Shown here one piece after another: positions 38,530-50,500 of a stretch of DNA of 64,000 nucleotides (positions are counted from its first letter, which is position 1; every line of letters starts with the position of its first letter). The notes below the pieces were generated by a model. That model was not told the DNA's origin. It made no database searches and saw nothing but the letters and a program-made list of their open reading frames with translations. A program made the position numbers and the translations under genes. Source of the stretch: Klebsormidium nitens (Eukaryota > Streptophyta > Klebsormidiophyceae > Klebsormidiales > Klebsormidiaceae); assembly GCA_000708835.1 (NCBI GenBank), contig DF237286.1, positions 36,831 through 100,830 of the forward strand, in the 5' to 3' direction.

Positions 38530-41500
38530 ATGGCACCCCACGGCCGGTCCCTCATACTAGTTCTCACGCTCCTGTCATTCTCGCCCTTCCTGGCCACAGC
38601 CCGCCGTCTCCTTGACGATCCACCCCAGTCAGCAGAAATGCAAACCCAGTTAGAGGTAACCCAGATACAACTCCCCTGGAACAAGCTCGTTGAGCAGCTC
38701 GAGTCCCGGGTTACCTTCTTTGAGGATTCCCCCACGGAAATTTCCCCCAGTGAAGCTTTTCCTATCAGCGCCAGCAACTTTGCGGCCGTCCCAAACATCG
38801 CCCTAGGCGGCAGTTACCTCTCCTCTGTGGCAGCATTTACGGTTAATGTTAACCTGGGAACCCCAGGGGTCAGCCTCCCCCTGGTTGTCGACGCCGGAAG
38901 TCACGTCAACTTTGTCCAGGGGTCCGGATGCGTGGCCTGTTCAGAGGGATCATTCGGATGCGCCAGCAACCCGTATGGGGGCCCCTCGACCTGCCCTTAC
39001 GGGTTAAGCTATAACCCAGCTCAGTCAAGTTCCGCTAACCCAAACCTCAGCTGCGGCCAGTGCTCGAGCGGCGCCGATTTTGGCAACGTGGGTTGCCTTG
39101 GCAACGGGTTTTCCTCCCCCGGAACGTGCCAATTTTCCATCGCGTTCGGGTCCGGATACGCTGCCGGACAATATGTCCAGGACTCGCTGTCGATCGGCCC
39201 CATCTCCGCCTCGTCAATCTTCTTCGGAACCACCGTCTACGAGAACATGTTTGAGGGAACGGGGGGACTTCTCGGCTTCGGCCCCACCGCCACCTCGCTC
39301 CCGTTCCAACTCAAAGCCGCAGGCGCAATCCCGTCAGCAACATTTGCGCTCTGCCTCGCTTCAGGGGGGGACACAGGGGGAAGTCTCTTTTTGGGGGGGG
39401 TCCCAGATCAGCCAAACGGCCAGGGGTACTCTCTGAGCTACACGCCGTTCCTGCAGACGCCGTTTGTTTACTACATGATTCCGCAGCCGACGGATTTCCT
39501 AGTTGGGGGGGTGTCGGTGAGTGGGGCGGCGGGGGCGCTGACTGGGGAGGGGGGCGTACGCTGGGTTGTGGACTCTGGTGAGAATAAGCTCCGAGCTTTT
39601 GTTTATCCTTGTCGATAGGAAAAGCTACCCTCCTGTGGTGCGAACAAAAGGTGATCTTGTGAAGTCTGATGGCCCTGATAGCTTGTTTTCACACTTGGGG
39701 TTCCTGTTTTCATGTCCTATGAAAAGCTGTCGCTGGATTGGTAGCTTCTGTTTGCCTCTCGGTGAGAATGAACCGGAAGACATTTGATGGAGAGCTTCGA
39801 ACCCAGCAAGTTTTCAGCTGTATCTGCCATTTGCCCTGATACCAAAAGGTCGCACCTTTGACTTTGCCCTGATCTTCAGGCTGGAGGATTTGGTGCACAC
39901 TTGATTCGATATAACGGGCTGATCCTCAAGACTTGTCTCGACTATGCAGAAACATGATTACAGCTTTGTCTGTATCAATCTTTCAATGACGATAGGACGT
40001 TGATCCAAGCTGAACCTGGACCGTGAGCTAAAATCAAAGCTGGTGGCTGTTGATAGAGATCGCAGAGAGTTTATTAGGGGGATTGGGAGCTAGGAGAGCT
40101 GCTCCAAAGTAGATCAAATGGGCGGGCCTGATTTGAATCAATGTCTCGTCTGTTGCCGCAGCCCCCTAGTACACAAATGTCGACCTCGAAATCAAATTTT
40201 TCTTACTACACGCGGGAGAAGAAAGGAATTCGTATATACAGGATACCCCAAGAAAGACTTTGAAGAAGAGACCTCCTTCGTTCGACCAGGATAACCATAA
40301 TCACAAGTCAGTTGCTAATTGTGCAGTCATGCGTCCAATTTCTCCGTCCGATTGTCCGGCCGGATTCTTTGTTCAATTATCGGTCCGGCTTTGATATCTG
40401 ACCTACTCCTCTGGACTAACAAGAAACTCCTCTACTTCAAAAAGACTTGCTTCGACCTACGACAGACTTTTCTCCGTTCTCAAGAAAGTTCTTTGACCTA
40501 CAATCGAATCCTCTAATGTTCTGCCCCGTCACAGGAACCACGTTGTCCTACGTCCCGAGCTCCGTCTTCTCCGCCGTCTTTTCCGCGGTCAAGTCTGCTT
40601 CCGGCTGCCCCAATACGTTCGTCAACCTCCAAAACTCGGGCCTTGACTTCATCGACCTGAGCACGTGCAACCCCCCGTTTTCCGCCAACCCTAGTTCCGC
40701 CGAGATCTACGCCCGATTCCCCACGTTGACGCTGAACCTCCAAGTGAGCCGTCAGATGGCCCAGGCCTTTAGTCTCGTCCAATGCATGTTCAGCAACCCC
40801 GAATCCAAATGGGCACAACCCCGAACCCAAAATGGGCAGTTCGGAAAGTCTTACCGTGAGACAAGACTTGCGATAGACCCGCCAATCACCACGATTCGGA
40901 GACTCGGTCGTGCGAATTTCGTCCTCATTCCGCTTCCGGGACGTCCAACGCTAAAAACTATGGTCGTGGATCTTGGTGGTGATTTTGCATGAGAGGTTGA
41001 GGCCAAAGGGCTCTCACGCCAGCCGGGAACTATATATGGCGCTTCGAATCTCGTAAGAGTATTGCGCTGAGCGTCTCGCTGACCATATGCCTCGAGACGA
41101 CGTCTGGGTCAGAGGCCGACTAAAGGGAAGATCCGCCAAACCATTGCACTGGATCCTCTACAAAAGCAATCATGTTTTTGAGCTTGGCAGAGTGGTCGAG
41201 GCGATCTTGGTGGCCAATAACCCACCGTCTGATTTGCATCCGACGGCCCAGATATTCTTGCAGCCCTTTTCGCTGCGGCTGAGTTGTGCCTATATTCCCT
41301 CCTTCAGGGAGGCCCCCTGACGTCGCGTCCAAAAGCGTACGCGCTCTTCGGACGGTACGGACCGCAGGGGCAGTGGTGCGTGAATCCGGGGCTCGCTGAC
41401 GTCAAGAGCAGCAACGTACGCGTCATCGGGGACAGCTTCATGTCGGACAACCTGGTGAGTCGACAATTATGCGTCCGAAACCGTTCGAAGAAACCGTTTT

Positions 41501-44500
41501 CGCGCAGGCTTAATCTGTTGTGTACAAAGGCCCTCGGCCGAACATCTAGATTCAAACTCACGGTCGCCTAGGTGCTCGTCGAAACAGGTCTCCTTCCGTC
41601 GTAAGCGAGGCGAAATCTTGTTTCTCGTCAGAGAAATCGATGGGGACGATCTGCTGGTTTCGAGCAGCCGAAAGTCCCGCTTTCCCAAATTGGAAAGCGC
41701 TTCTTTGAGTCATACTACGTCGTATCATCGTCAAAATCTGTCCGACTGACTTACCAAAACCGCAGCTAGTAAGAGAACTCTCTGAAGTCCTTGGTCAGAT
41801 TAAATCATTTCCTCTCATGTCCGAACAGTCCGTTCGGCTGGCTTGTTGTATGGGCGCCCGAACAGTCTGACTCGGGGCTTAGAAATAAAATGATGGGCGA
41901 CCAATAATGTGCAACATGACTCATGTCTGTCGCCACCAGCTCGCTCCTTTTTCCTGCCCATGCTACAGTGTCTGAAGCCTATATCGTAACCCCTCTATCT
42001 GCAGATCGTCTACGACAACGACAACAACCGGCTCGGATTTGCACCTGTGGACTGCAAGACTCTTGGTGAGACCTCGCTCCAAGCCCTCTTTTTCGCACCC
42101 ACATTTTCAAGGCGTTCGCGCTGTGGAATGATCAAACCAGGATTTTCAAATTAGTCGGCTGGATTTTGAGAGAGGAAGCAGTGACACGAAAAAGAGCTTT
42201 AACCTCGTCCTAGCAGCGTCAAATTAGGGAAAGCCGGTTAATCCGTTCAACTGGTCTATTCCGCAAGTACGTGCGCAAGAACGGACTTTTCAGCGCCGGC
42301 CACAGATGGGATAAGGAAAGCGCGACTTTTGAGGCCGGTATTCTGCTGCCAGATTCCGCACCTATTGAATTCCTCAGGCTTCTTTTGGCGACATCGGCCA
42401 CTCTGAAAGAGCCAAATCCAACCATGGCAAAAAGCATAGTAAGCCCAAGCACGAGAAGATGGAGTCGAGCCTGTTCCGACTCTTCTCGCAGTTCCCATGG
42501 ACGTTTCCACCTCCCCTGTTTCTACTCCCCCCCCCTCAACTTCAGCGCCAACGGACCCCCCCTCGACTCCTGCGCCAACGAACCCCCCCTCGACTCCCGC
42601 GCCAACGAACCCCCCCTCAAACCCCGCGCCGACGAACCCCCCCTCAAATCCCGCGCCAACGAACCCCCCAGCCTCAGGCAACAGCCCACAAGTCTTCCCT
42701 GCGGGGGGGGCCTGCGACCCGTCTTCCTCTACCCCCAACCAGGTGAGAAGCAACCCAAGGGGATCCCCCGCGTACAGACCTTTGAGTTGCTTTGCTGCCT
42801 CCATCTGCATTTTCTGAGAAATTCGCGACGCTGGCAAACGACCGGTTGAGTTGCATATATCGCGAAAGAGGCATGACAATCTGATATGTTCCAGCCGACG
42901 GGTCTTCGAATACTCCCCACCTGTCAGTGCTCTGCTTTTACGATTTCACGGCAATCCCATCAGCAGACAGAATCGGTCTCCTTGACGTCAGACGTCGATA
43001 GGGCCACAAGAGGTCTTACTTCCGCTCCCTCACCCCTGAAAAGGATCTTCTTTCCTCGACGTTGCTGCGACGTATTTGATCCCCTCGATCCTTATGCTTC
43101 TTTTCACCGTCCTTGCGCTTGGCTTCGCCGCACCATTGAAAGACCGCCCCTAAACCCAACTCAATTCTCACCCAATCGCAGCACAGTCTGTATGTTCGCA
43201 TGACGAAGCTACAACTCAAGATTGTGCAATAAGGGTTTGCGTCGACCGAAATGCTGCAAGAAGCTTTCCAGATTTTTTAGCCAATCGGATGGCTTTCAGA
43301 TCCACGTGGTACANNNNNNNNNNNNNNNNNNNNNNNNNNNNNNNNNNNNNNNNNNNNNNNNNNNNNNNNNNNNNNNNNNNNNNNNNNNNNNNNNNNNNNN
43401 NNNNNNNNNNNNNNNNNNNNNNNNNNNNNNNNNNNNNNNNNNNNNNNNNNNNNNNNNNNNNNNNNNNNNNNNNNNNNNNNNNNNNNNNNNNNNNNNNNNN
43501 NNNNNNNNNNNNNNNNNNNNNNNNNNNNNNNNNNNNNNNNNNNNNNNNNNNNNNCCTTATTTCCCCCGCAGTGCTACAACAATATCGGTACCCAGTACAC
43601 TTGCTGTTCGGGTGCATGCGCCTCCACCCCTTCCAGCACCCCGGGCTGCGACGGCGCCCCCCCGGCTAACCCCTCCCCCAATAATCCTACCCCGACCAAC
43701 CCTTCCCCGACTAACCCTTCCCCAACCACTCCGGCGCCGAACACGCCCGGTCCGACGCCCGGTTCGCCGTCCCAGGGCGGCGTCTTCCCCGCCGGGGGGG
43801 TGTGCGATCCGCACTCGTCGGCTCCCAATCAGGTGGGTCTCCCGCGGTGTCTTTCTGGCGTTGACGTTCTCAACTCTGGCTGTTTTGCCTGTGTTGTTCG
43901 ATAACCAGGCGACCAATCTTTTGAACGGTTATCAACGAAGAGAGACCGGGGAAAGGCTCGGTTGGCGAGTCACCTGTATGGGTCAGAAGGAGTCGCCGAG
44001 CCTTTCCAGCCGCTTCGTACAAGCGAAATTTCATCGCAGTTTTTCTTTATACTCTTTATTTAGCTGTCTCGACACACGAAACCCATCGAATTCGACAAAG
44101 AAACTCTCCTTCGGTGTGCCCGTGTTGTTCGTTAAGTCCTTCAAAACACTCAACTGAAATACCGCCGAGGAGTGGTCGGTTGCCATTTCACTGCACGGGC
44201 AGAACGATTCGCCGAGCCTTTCCAGACGCTTCGTACAAGCGGGAGATATTCTCAGTGCAGTGAGAGAGGCATTTCTGAACAGCGATGCTCTTCAACGTCG
44301 CTTTGAAAGTGTGGTCTACTTCTTCCAAGGCTTTTAAAGAAACGGACCTGAAGCGCAGCTTTGGAGAGAAGCTGGGAGCACAAAATGCACAGCTTTTGGT
44401 GTTCTCTCCACTTTTCTAACTGTCTCAAAAAACAGAAATCCCTCAATCTTGACCATGAAAATCTGCTTCGGTGCGTTGCAGTGTTACAACAACGACGGCT

Positions 44501-44565
44501 CTTCGTACACGTGTTGCGCCGGGTCGTGTTCCAGCACGCCCGGAAGCGTCCCGTCGTGCAACTAA
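38530..44565 (+). CDS. Secreted pepsin-like (A1) aspartic protease with Cys-rich C-terminal modules
   Basis: Exons 38530-39577, 40535-40743, 41308-41454, 42005-42065, 42492-42742, 43572-43832 and 44482-44565 give 686 aa if the assembly gap hides no exon. A signal peptide covers residues 1-24. The A1 fold follows: first catalytic Asp121 in VVDAGSH (DAG instead of the usual DTG/DSG), a Gly-rich flap region (AFGSGYAAGQYVQD), second catalytic Asp348 in VVDSGTTLSYVP, then VRVIGDSFM and IVYDNDNNRLGFAPVDC. After the protease domain come Pro/Thr/Asn-rich linkers and a repeated Cys module: FPAGG.CDP..S.PNQ joined across a phase-0 intron to CYNN.G..YTCC.G.C. Homologs act in the vacuole or cell wall; linkers plus small Cys domains suggest an extracellular or wall-bound enzyme (inference). 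An upstream in-frame ATG at 38449 is possible but would bury the signal peptide. Confidence 0.85.
43314..43554. other. Assembly gap (241 N) inside an intron of the protease gene
   Basis: Run of N between protease exons 5 and 6. Since each Cys-rich module is carried by phase-0 exons, an additional module exon could be hidden here without breaking the frame. The visible exons also join correctly without it. Confidence 0.98.
43993..44241 (+). repeat. Intronic direct repeat (two units, ~216-bp spacing)
   Basis: A 33-nt segment, TCGCCGAGCCTTTCCAG followed by [C/A]CGCTTCGTACAAGCG, occurs at 43993-44025 and 44209-44241 with one mismatch; weaker similarity extends on both sides. Both copies lie in the last intron of the protease gene, suggesting a tandem duplication of about 216 bp within the intron. 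Confidence 0.85.
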
Positions 44566-47500
44566 TTTATAGCCTTGATTTCCAATTTGAGACGCTTAAA
44601 CCAGCGTGCGGCGGTCTCAGCCGTAGTTTAGAAACTAGGGCTCCAAGGTGCTCTGTCCAAGCCCAATGACGTACACAATTGACGCTGTCCATGATGGAAC
44701 TAGACACGGGTCACTCGCACTCGCGAAGCGCACTGAGATGATTGGGTATAGATTTGTATTCAATCCAAGTGCGGCAATGTACTCCTTAGCTTGGTCACGT
44801 CGAGGTTTTGTCCGACCTTGAGAAGTGTTAGGTGGAGAACATATTTTATGGAAAGCCTGACCCGGCAAGACGACACCTACAGGCACCGGTCAGAGACGTC
44901 GAGTTGGCCTCTGTACGTTTAGTGCGTCCATTGAACCTTTTGAAAGTCATTCAAGTACGTACCTATTACGCTCGTATGTCCGGTCCAGATGACTCTATGC
45001 TTCAGTGCAGATTTTTTGCGTTGAATGTAGATGCTGCCGTTCTGGTAGGTCATTCAGTTGAGCTGCAGATTGAGGGACTGGCTTATACCATCTGTCAGTT
45101 TTGATCTGCATGCTGTGAGGGTACTTGATGGTAGCTCTTGTTCATCTCAAGTGTACAGCTAGCGAGCTACAGGCATGCAGTGCATGTGTGATAACTTGAC
45201 TCGAAGTTTCGCTAATCGAATATGCATTTCTTCATTTCTGTATATGACATATACCAAGTATTGCTTCAGGCTTGCTTCATGAATGCGTCCCCAGCTGCAC
45301 ATGTACCATATAAGCCCAGTGGACGGCTTTCTAGCGCTGCGGCAATTTCACCATTTCGATTGACGTTAGCTAGCGCTGCAATGACGTCAATCGACTTTCT
45401 TTGAGTGGGCATCGTTGATTCCGATCCTCAGCTATACAATCATTGTATCTGTATGCGCAGAAGCGCTGCATGAGCTTCGCCAAACAATAACGAGTGACTT
45501 GGCACGATTTATAATATCAAGAGCATTTAAAAGCTTGTCGGGCCGATTGACGGCGCGGGGCCATGTGGCGAAATCGATCACCGAGTCCGAGATCTGCGTT
45601 TGTACTGTTTGGTCCGACCTGTGCGAACATAGATATTTGTGGCTCTTACTTGCCAGTATCCTGGCGTTTCGACCGTGTGTGACTCATGCAGATCGTTGTA
45701 TATCTGTCTGATATTTAAGTTCAAAGTTCTGATCGTCTCGACATGCGCACGCATGTCAATTGCATAATAGATTTAGAACGATACCAGCATCCAAGCAGAT
45801 CGCGAATGCAAGGAAATAGAGCATCAACCGTTGGGCCCACCATGCCCTTAAGCAAGCTGTCAACTCTCCAGAATTATCAACAGGCAAAAGAAACTTGCAG
45901 ACCGTATGATGCCATACATATGAAATTCACAGTGGACCCGTGATATCCAACTAGAAGGGACATATTTTCGTTGGATAAGAACCACCGTCATCTATTGCAC
46001 CACTAAGCTCGAAACCGCTTTCGTTTGACCAGGGTTTCCGCTTGGCAATACTTAAAAAACCGGCAATGCATCTGATCATTTGTAATTTAATTACCTTTTC
46101 TCTCAATCTTGAGCTTTGTCTCGTCCCTTGCACTAGGGTGTTCTCAAGGTGCCTGCAGACCAGAAGACTGTTTGCTTGTGAAAGGGTGTGTGATTCGATT
46201 TGGAGACAGATGCCAGAAGATGTGCAGCACAAAAGCGTCTTCCAAGCTATAACCTCTACAAAGAGGTGCGGAACAACGTGTGACAAAACAAGTCCTCCAA
46301 CAAGTCCTCCTTCTTGCAAAACTCTCGTAGCAAAGGGTCAACGCGTAGCATAAGGTCAACGGACTTTTTAGAGAACATCGAAAACGAGCATTGACTGAGA
46401 AGGTGAGAAGTGCGACGGGGGATCAGAAACAGCCTCACGTGACCACATGATTTGTTTCAGATTGGTAACGGATGTGATTTTTGTTCATCACTTCCCCCGT
46501 CACTTTCTTCGTTCAACTTCACTTAAAGGCTATGCGCCCAGACGAAAGTACAAAAGTTCGATCTTGATCTCAACCAGAAATGTGATCGACAAAAATGGCA
46601 TAGCGCGATAAGCCCAGCAGGACAAACACTGAAGAAACAAGAAGGATTAAGAGCTCATAAAGCTTACCGAGAACACTTCTATGAAAACGAGAGCCGAAAC
46701 CGCTGAACGACTGGCGCCGGTCATCTGGATGAAGCTGCCTTCACCGCCGACGAGCTGGAGACCACCTTGGTTTCAGCCACTCCTATACACAGAAGACCCC
46801 AGAGAGATCAATGTTAGTATTCGCGTATAGTCAGAGGACTTTTTCCTGTAGACAACACCCTAAGTACCGCACACCGGGGTTTTGAGATTGCTGGAAACTT
46901 CTTGATGGCAATCTTGTCAGGCAATCAGAAGGTGCGGTCACTGTTCTCTTGTGAAAACGTTGGAATCCGCAGACTTTCCTCGTCACCCGTATCAAAGAAA
47001 CGCAACATCAGCACCCCTGGTGCATGAGTCCATATACCTGTTCAAGGTGACGATGAAACTCATGGAGAGCGAAGTGTCAAACTGAACACTTCGAAAAAAG
47101 CTCCAATAATCCATGAAAAAGGAACAGTGTATGTAGTCGACCTTTAGTAAGGAGAGCCAATGAAACGGCCCTTCTCGTGGAGGCAGACCTCTGGTTGTCT
47201 GGCCAGTGCCCCGCCCCCGAGGGAGCGAGGCCGTTTTTCTGGGCAAGAATGGGGGAGAAAGCCTGACAAAAACAGACCCCCTCAAAAACAAACCTGCCAG
47301 GCACGCTCAATCGACAATCTCTTTATGGCAGAAAAACCTGAGCAAAACCATTGTTTATTGTTTGAGCAGTTGTAGAAGCCGCTTTGAGAAAGCAACAATT
47401 CTAAAAATTGCTAACAAATCAGACGAAATTAGTTAGGGGAGAACGCAAAAGTGATCAACTCATCCGGCAACACGACAGGGCAAAAGCAGATGAAGCATCT

Positions 47501-50500
47501 TGAGTGCGTTGGACTGGAAAAAAAGTCATTCAGGGCTCATATTCTATGGGTGTATAAGTGTCTGTCATGCCTTGCGGCTTTCAGTACGAGGAATTGAATA
47601 TAATCACCGCCCTTCAATTCAATGAAAGTTCTCGCAGAAACGCTGAACCTGTAACACTTTTGATCAGTTTGCACGGGTAGAGCGACAGACTAACTAGACC
47701 GTCTTGTTGAAATCTGACTCAGAGAAGGTTCTGAAAATGCTGGGCTTTGTGGACGAGACATGTGCCTAAACTTAAGAGAGCCTCTTGTTGATCGACTCGA
47801 TCGTACAGTCACTTGCAGACGTTGATGAGCAGAAATGTTACGGATGCTGCCAAGAAGGCTTTGCTGCAAGAACAGCGACTGCCAAAGATACGCAAAGAAA
47901 GCTTTCAACGAACAACCTGTACTCTTGTACAGACTCATTTCCCAGGCTTATGTTGCAATGTGCACCCCCTGACCGTCGGCGAAGGAGGTGTAGGAACCAG
48001 CGCTGACAATCACGGGGCAGTCAATCGCTTTCGCATCAGCGTATAAGCGCGAGGCGACTGTTCACAACCAGCGCCTTAGAAATGATGCAAGCAGAAGATT
48101 GGAGTCGACTAAACTGCAAATCTGGATAGTCAGCCAATCTCATTAGATGGACACGAAGTACACATGTAACAATCAAGAGACCCTTAAGAAGATCCGCTCA
48201 GTGCGCAAGTGAAGTATTATGTCATCGGTGTGACCACCTACATAGTCTAACATGTATTTTGGATCACTGTTCATCACAGCGGATCTGTTGGCATACCATT
48301 CACCCTTTGCTAACAGCAACACAAACTTCTTCAGTCAACAGCCAGGCCGATGTCGCGCGCAAGCACGTCTTGCAGTCGTAAACAGTGACAAAACAGCAAC
48401 TCCACCATCTACAAACCAACTGAGACCCATTTTTGTCAGACACAGGGTGCAAACACTAGTACCAAACATACAGTCTGTCTTTTCGAGCATGATACCATCT
48501 GCACGGGTGTGTGGTCGTCAGGGACTTAAATACTGGTGTCACCAAGGTGAATCTGCATTGCAGAATTGCTGTCATCATCCGACTACACCCGAACGACAGG
48601 CGGCACTCAAATCATCTCAAGCTAGAATGGTTCCCCCAACACTCAACATTCGTTCCTGCAAGTGCTTACGAAAACTTACTGAAACCAAGCAATAAAAACC
48701 ATTACCAAAAACTTTTAGTGAGACTCAGGAAGGAGGTTTGAGGTGGCCTTACCTGAGCAAGTAACACCATAATCCGCGGTCGGCTGATTCGAAGCCGCTG
48801 TCTGACGAGTCAACCCCCTTCCAATCTTGTCAGCATGACTCAAAATCTGCGCGACAAAGAACCAAGGTGTCAATGAGGTAAGCACCTTAAGGTTTCATCA
48901 ATCATTCACCAGGTTGCCTTTGCAGCGCCAGTTGCTTCAATGGCATTCCCATCGAGCAACTTCATGATCAGGTGCAGCACTATCAGCTGAGGCTGGTGGT
49001 ACCGAGTTGGAAACAAAGGAAAGCTTATTTCTGATTCCAGCATCTCTAAGAGTTGAGGTCAAATGAGCAAGGTCGATGGAGAATAGACCGAAAACGCGTC
49101 CAACACATAAGCGTATAGAAAGACATAACCCAATTTGCACCCAACTTTGCAGTCAACTGAAACAACCCCCTGCAAATGTTCACCAAACCCGAAAACACAA
49201 TCAAGGCATGTACCTTGGAATGGCTGGTGCATCAAACTCCGTATTGTAGGCTCCGTGCCTTTCATGCTAGGCACCCACTGACCGCTTTTGAAGAGCCTGC
49301 AGCAGATGACAAGTATCTCAAGACAATGATCTGCTGAGTCAGGTGTGCTTCCAAATCGAACAAGTCCCTTTTCAAGACCTTTCAAGACTTTTCAATATCC
49401 TTTTCAAACCTACTTTCGCTATGTTCTACAAATGAGACAGGTTCACAGCTTTCAAACCTGAGAGGCCTGGCAGCGAGAGTTTGAAGATCGGAACGTCAAA
49501 AACCTTGAAATAAGTGTGTGCTTATCTGGCCATCCTTTCTGCATGGCAGGAAGATACAAGCGAGACCAGCACTGAGCTTTGCTGTTGCGCTACGCTCATG
49601 CTCAAACTGGTACTCAGTCCAGCCAGCCGGCAATCAGTAAAGCAGCGCACAGTGGATAAGCATACTTCTGGTACTATCGAAGAAATTGAATTCAAACCTC
49701 AAGCGGTAATGCTCTGTACATGCTAAAACAATAATGCGGCATTTTGCCAGAGGCAGTATCAAAAATGTGAAGCTGGATATATGGCGAGTCAGTTCGGTAT
49801 GAATGAATATGCCTCAAGTGTGTATGTTCAGCGCAGACAAGTCTGCGTCACACATCTAATTGAATCATCCTCCTCGCCATATACCATATATCGTTGCACA
49901 AAAGGCGACTTTTCACAGCAGGTCAGAAGAGGAGAATCTGCACCACCAAATTCTACAATCCCAGCCAAGGAAAGCAACACCGTTATCAGACTACATGTCT
50001 CATCTTCATGCAGTACCAATAACAGCAGAAGCTTGTGAGCTTTAATGTCCTCACAGAAAGCACAGACCAGAAGAAACAACCATCTTTCTGCAGTTGGCAA
50101 GCACGCTCAGGAGAAACCCCTCATCAAGACTTGAAACCTGAGGAAACTGCATTCACAATATACGGCGCATAAACATTCGGGTGATCTGCCGGCAAACTCA
50201 CCGCGCTAGTAAGACATCTTTGCTTGGAAGATGGTTCAAGGCACCATCAGTGGTTGGCAATGTGGCAACCATCTGTCCATTGTCAAGACTCCGACAAGGA
50301 AGCACCTGGAGGGAGGCCAACTGGCTGCCAAACCACCAGGCATAGCAACCAGCAAGGCACGCTTCGCAACACCAAACTCTAGCAGGCGCCAAAATGGCGC
50401 CTCAGCAGAATGCTGGGCACCTTGCTGCAAGGCTTGCAAATTGAAACTGGGAACTGTCATGAATGGCCAGAGCCGCCGCCTGATGTCACTCCGAATTGCG

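Noticed and set aside
43222-44157. 311-codon plus-strand ORF spanning the N run
   Set aside because: It is open only because Ns were translated as X; the real protease exon 43572-43832 is in another frame.
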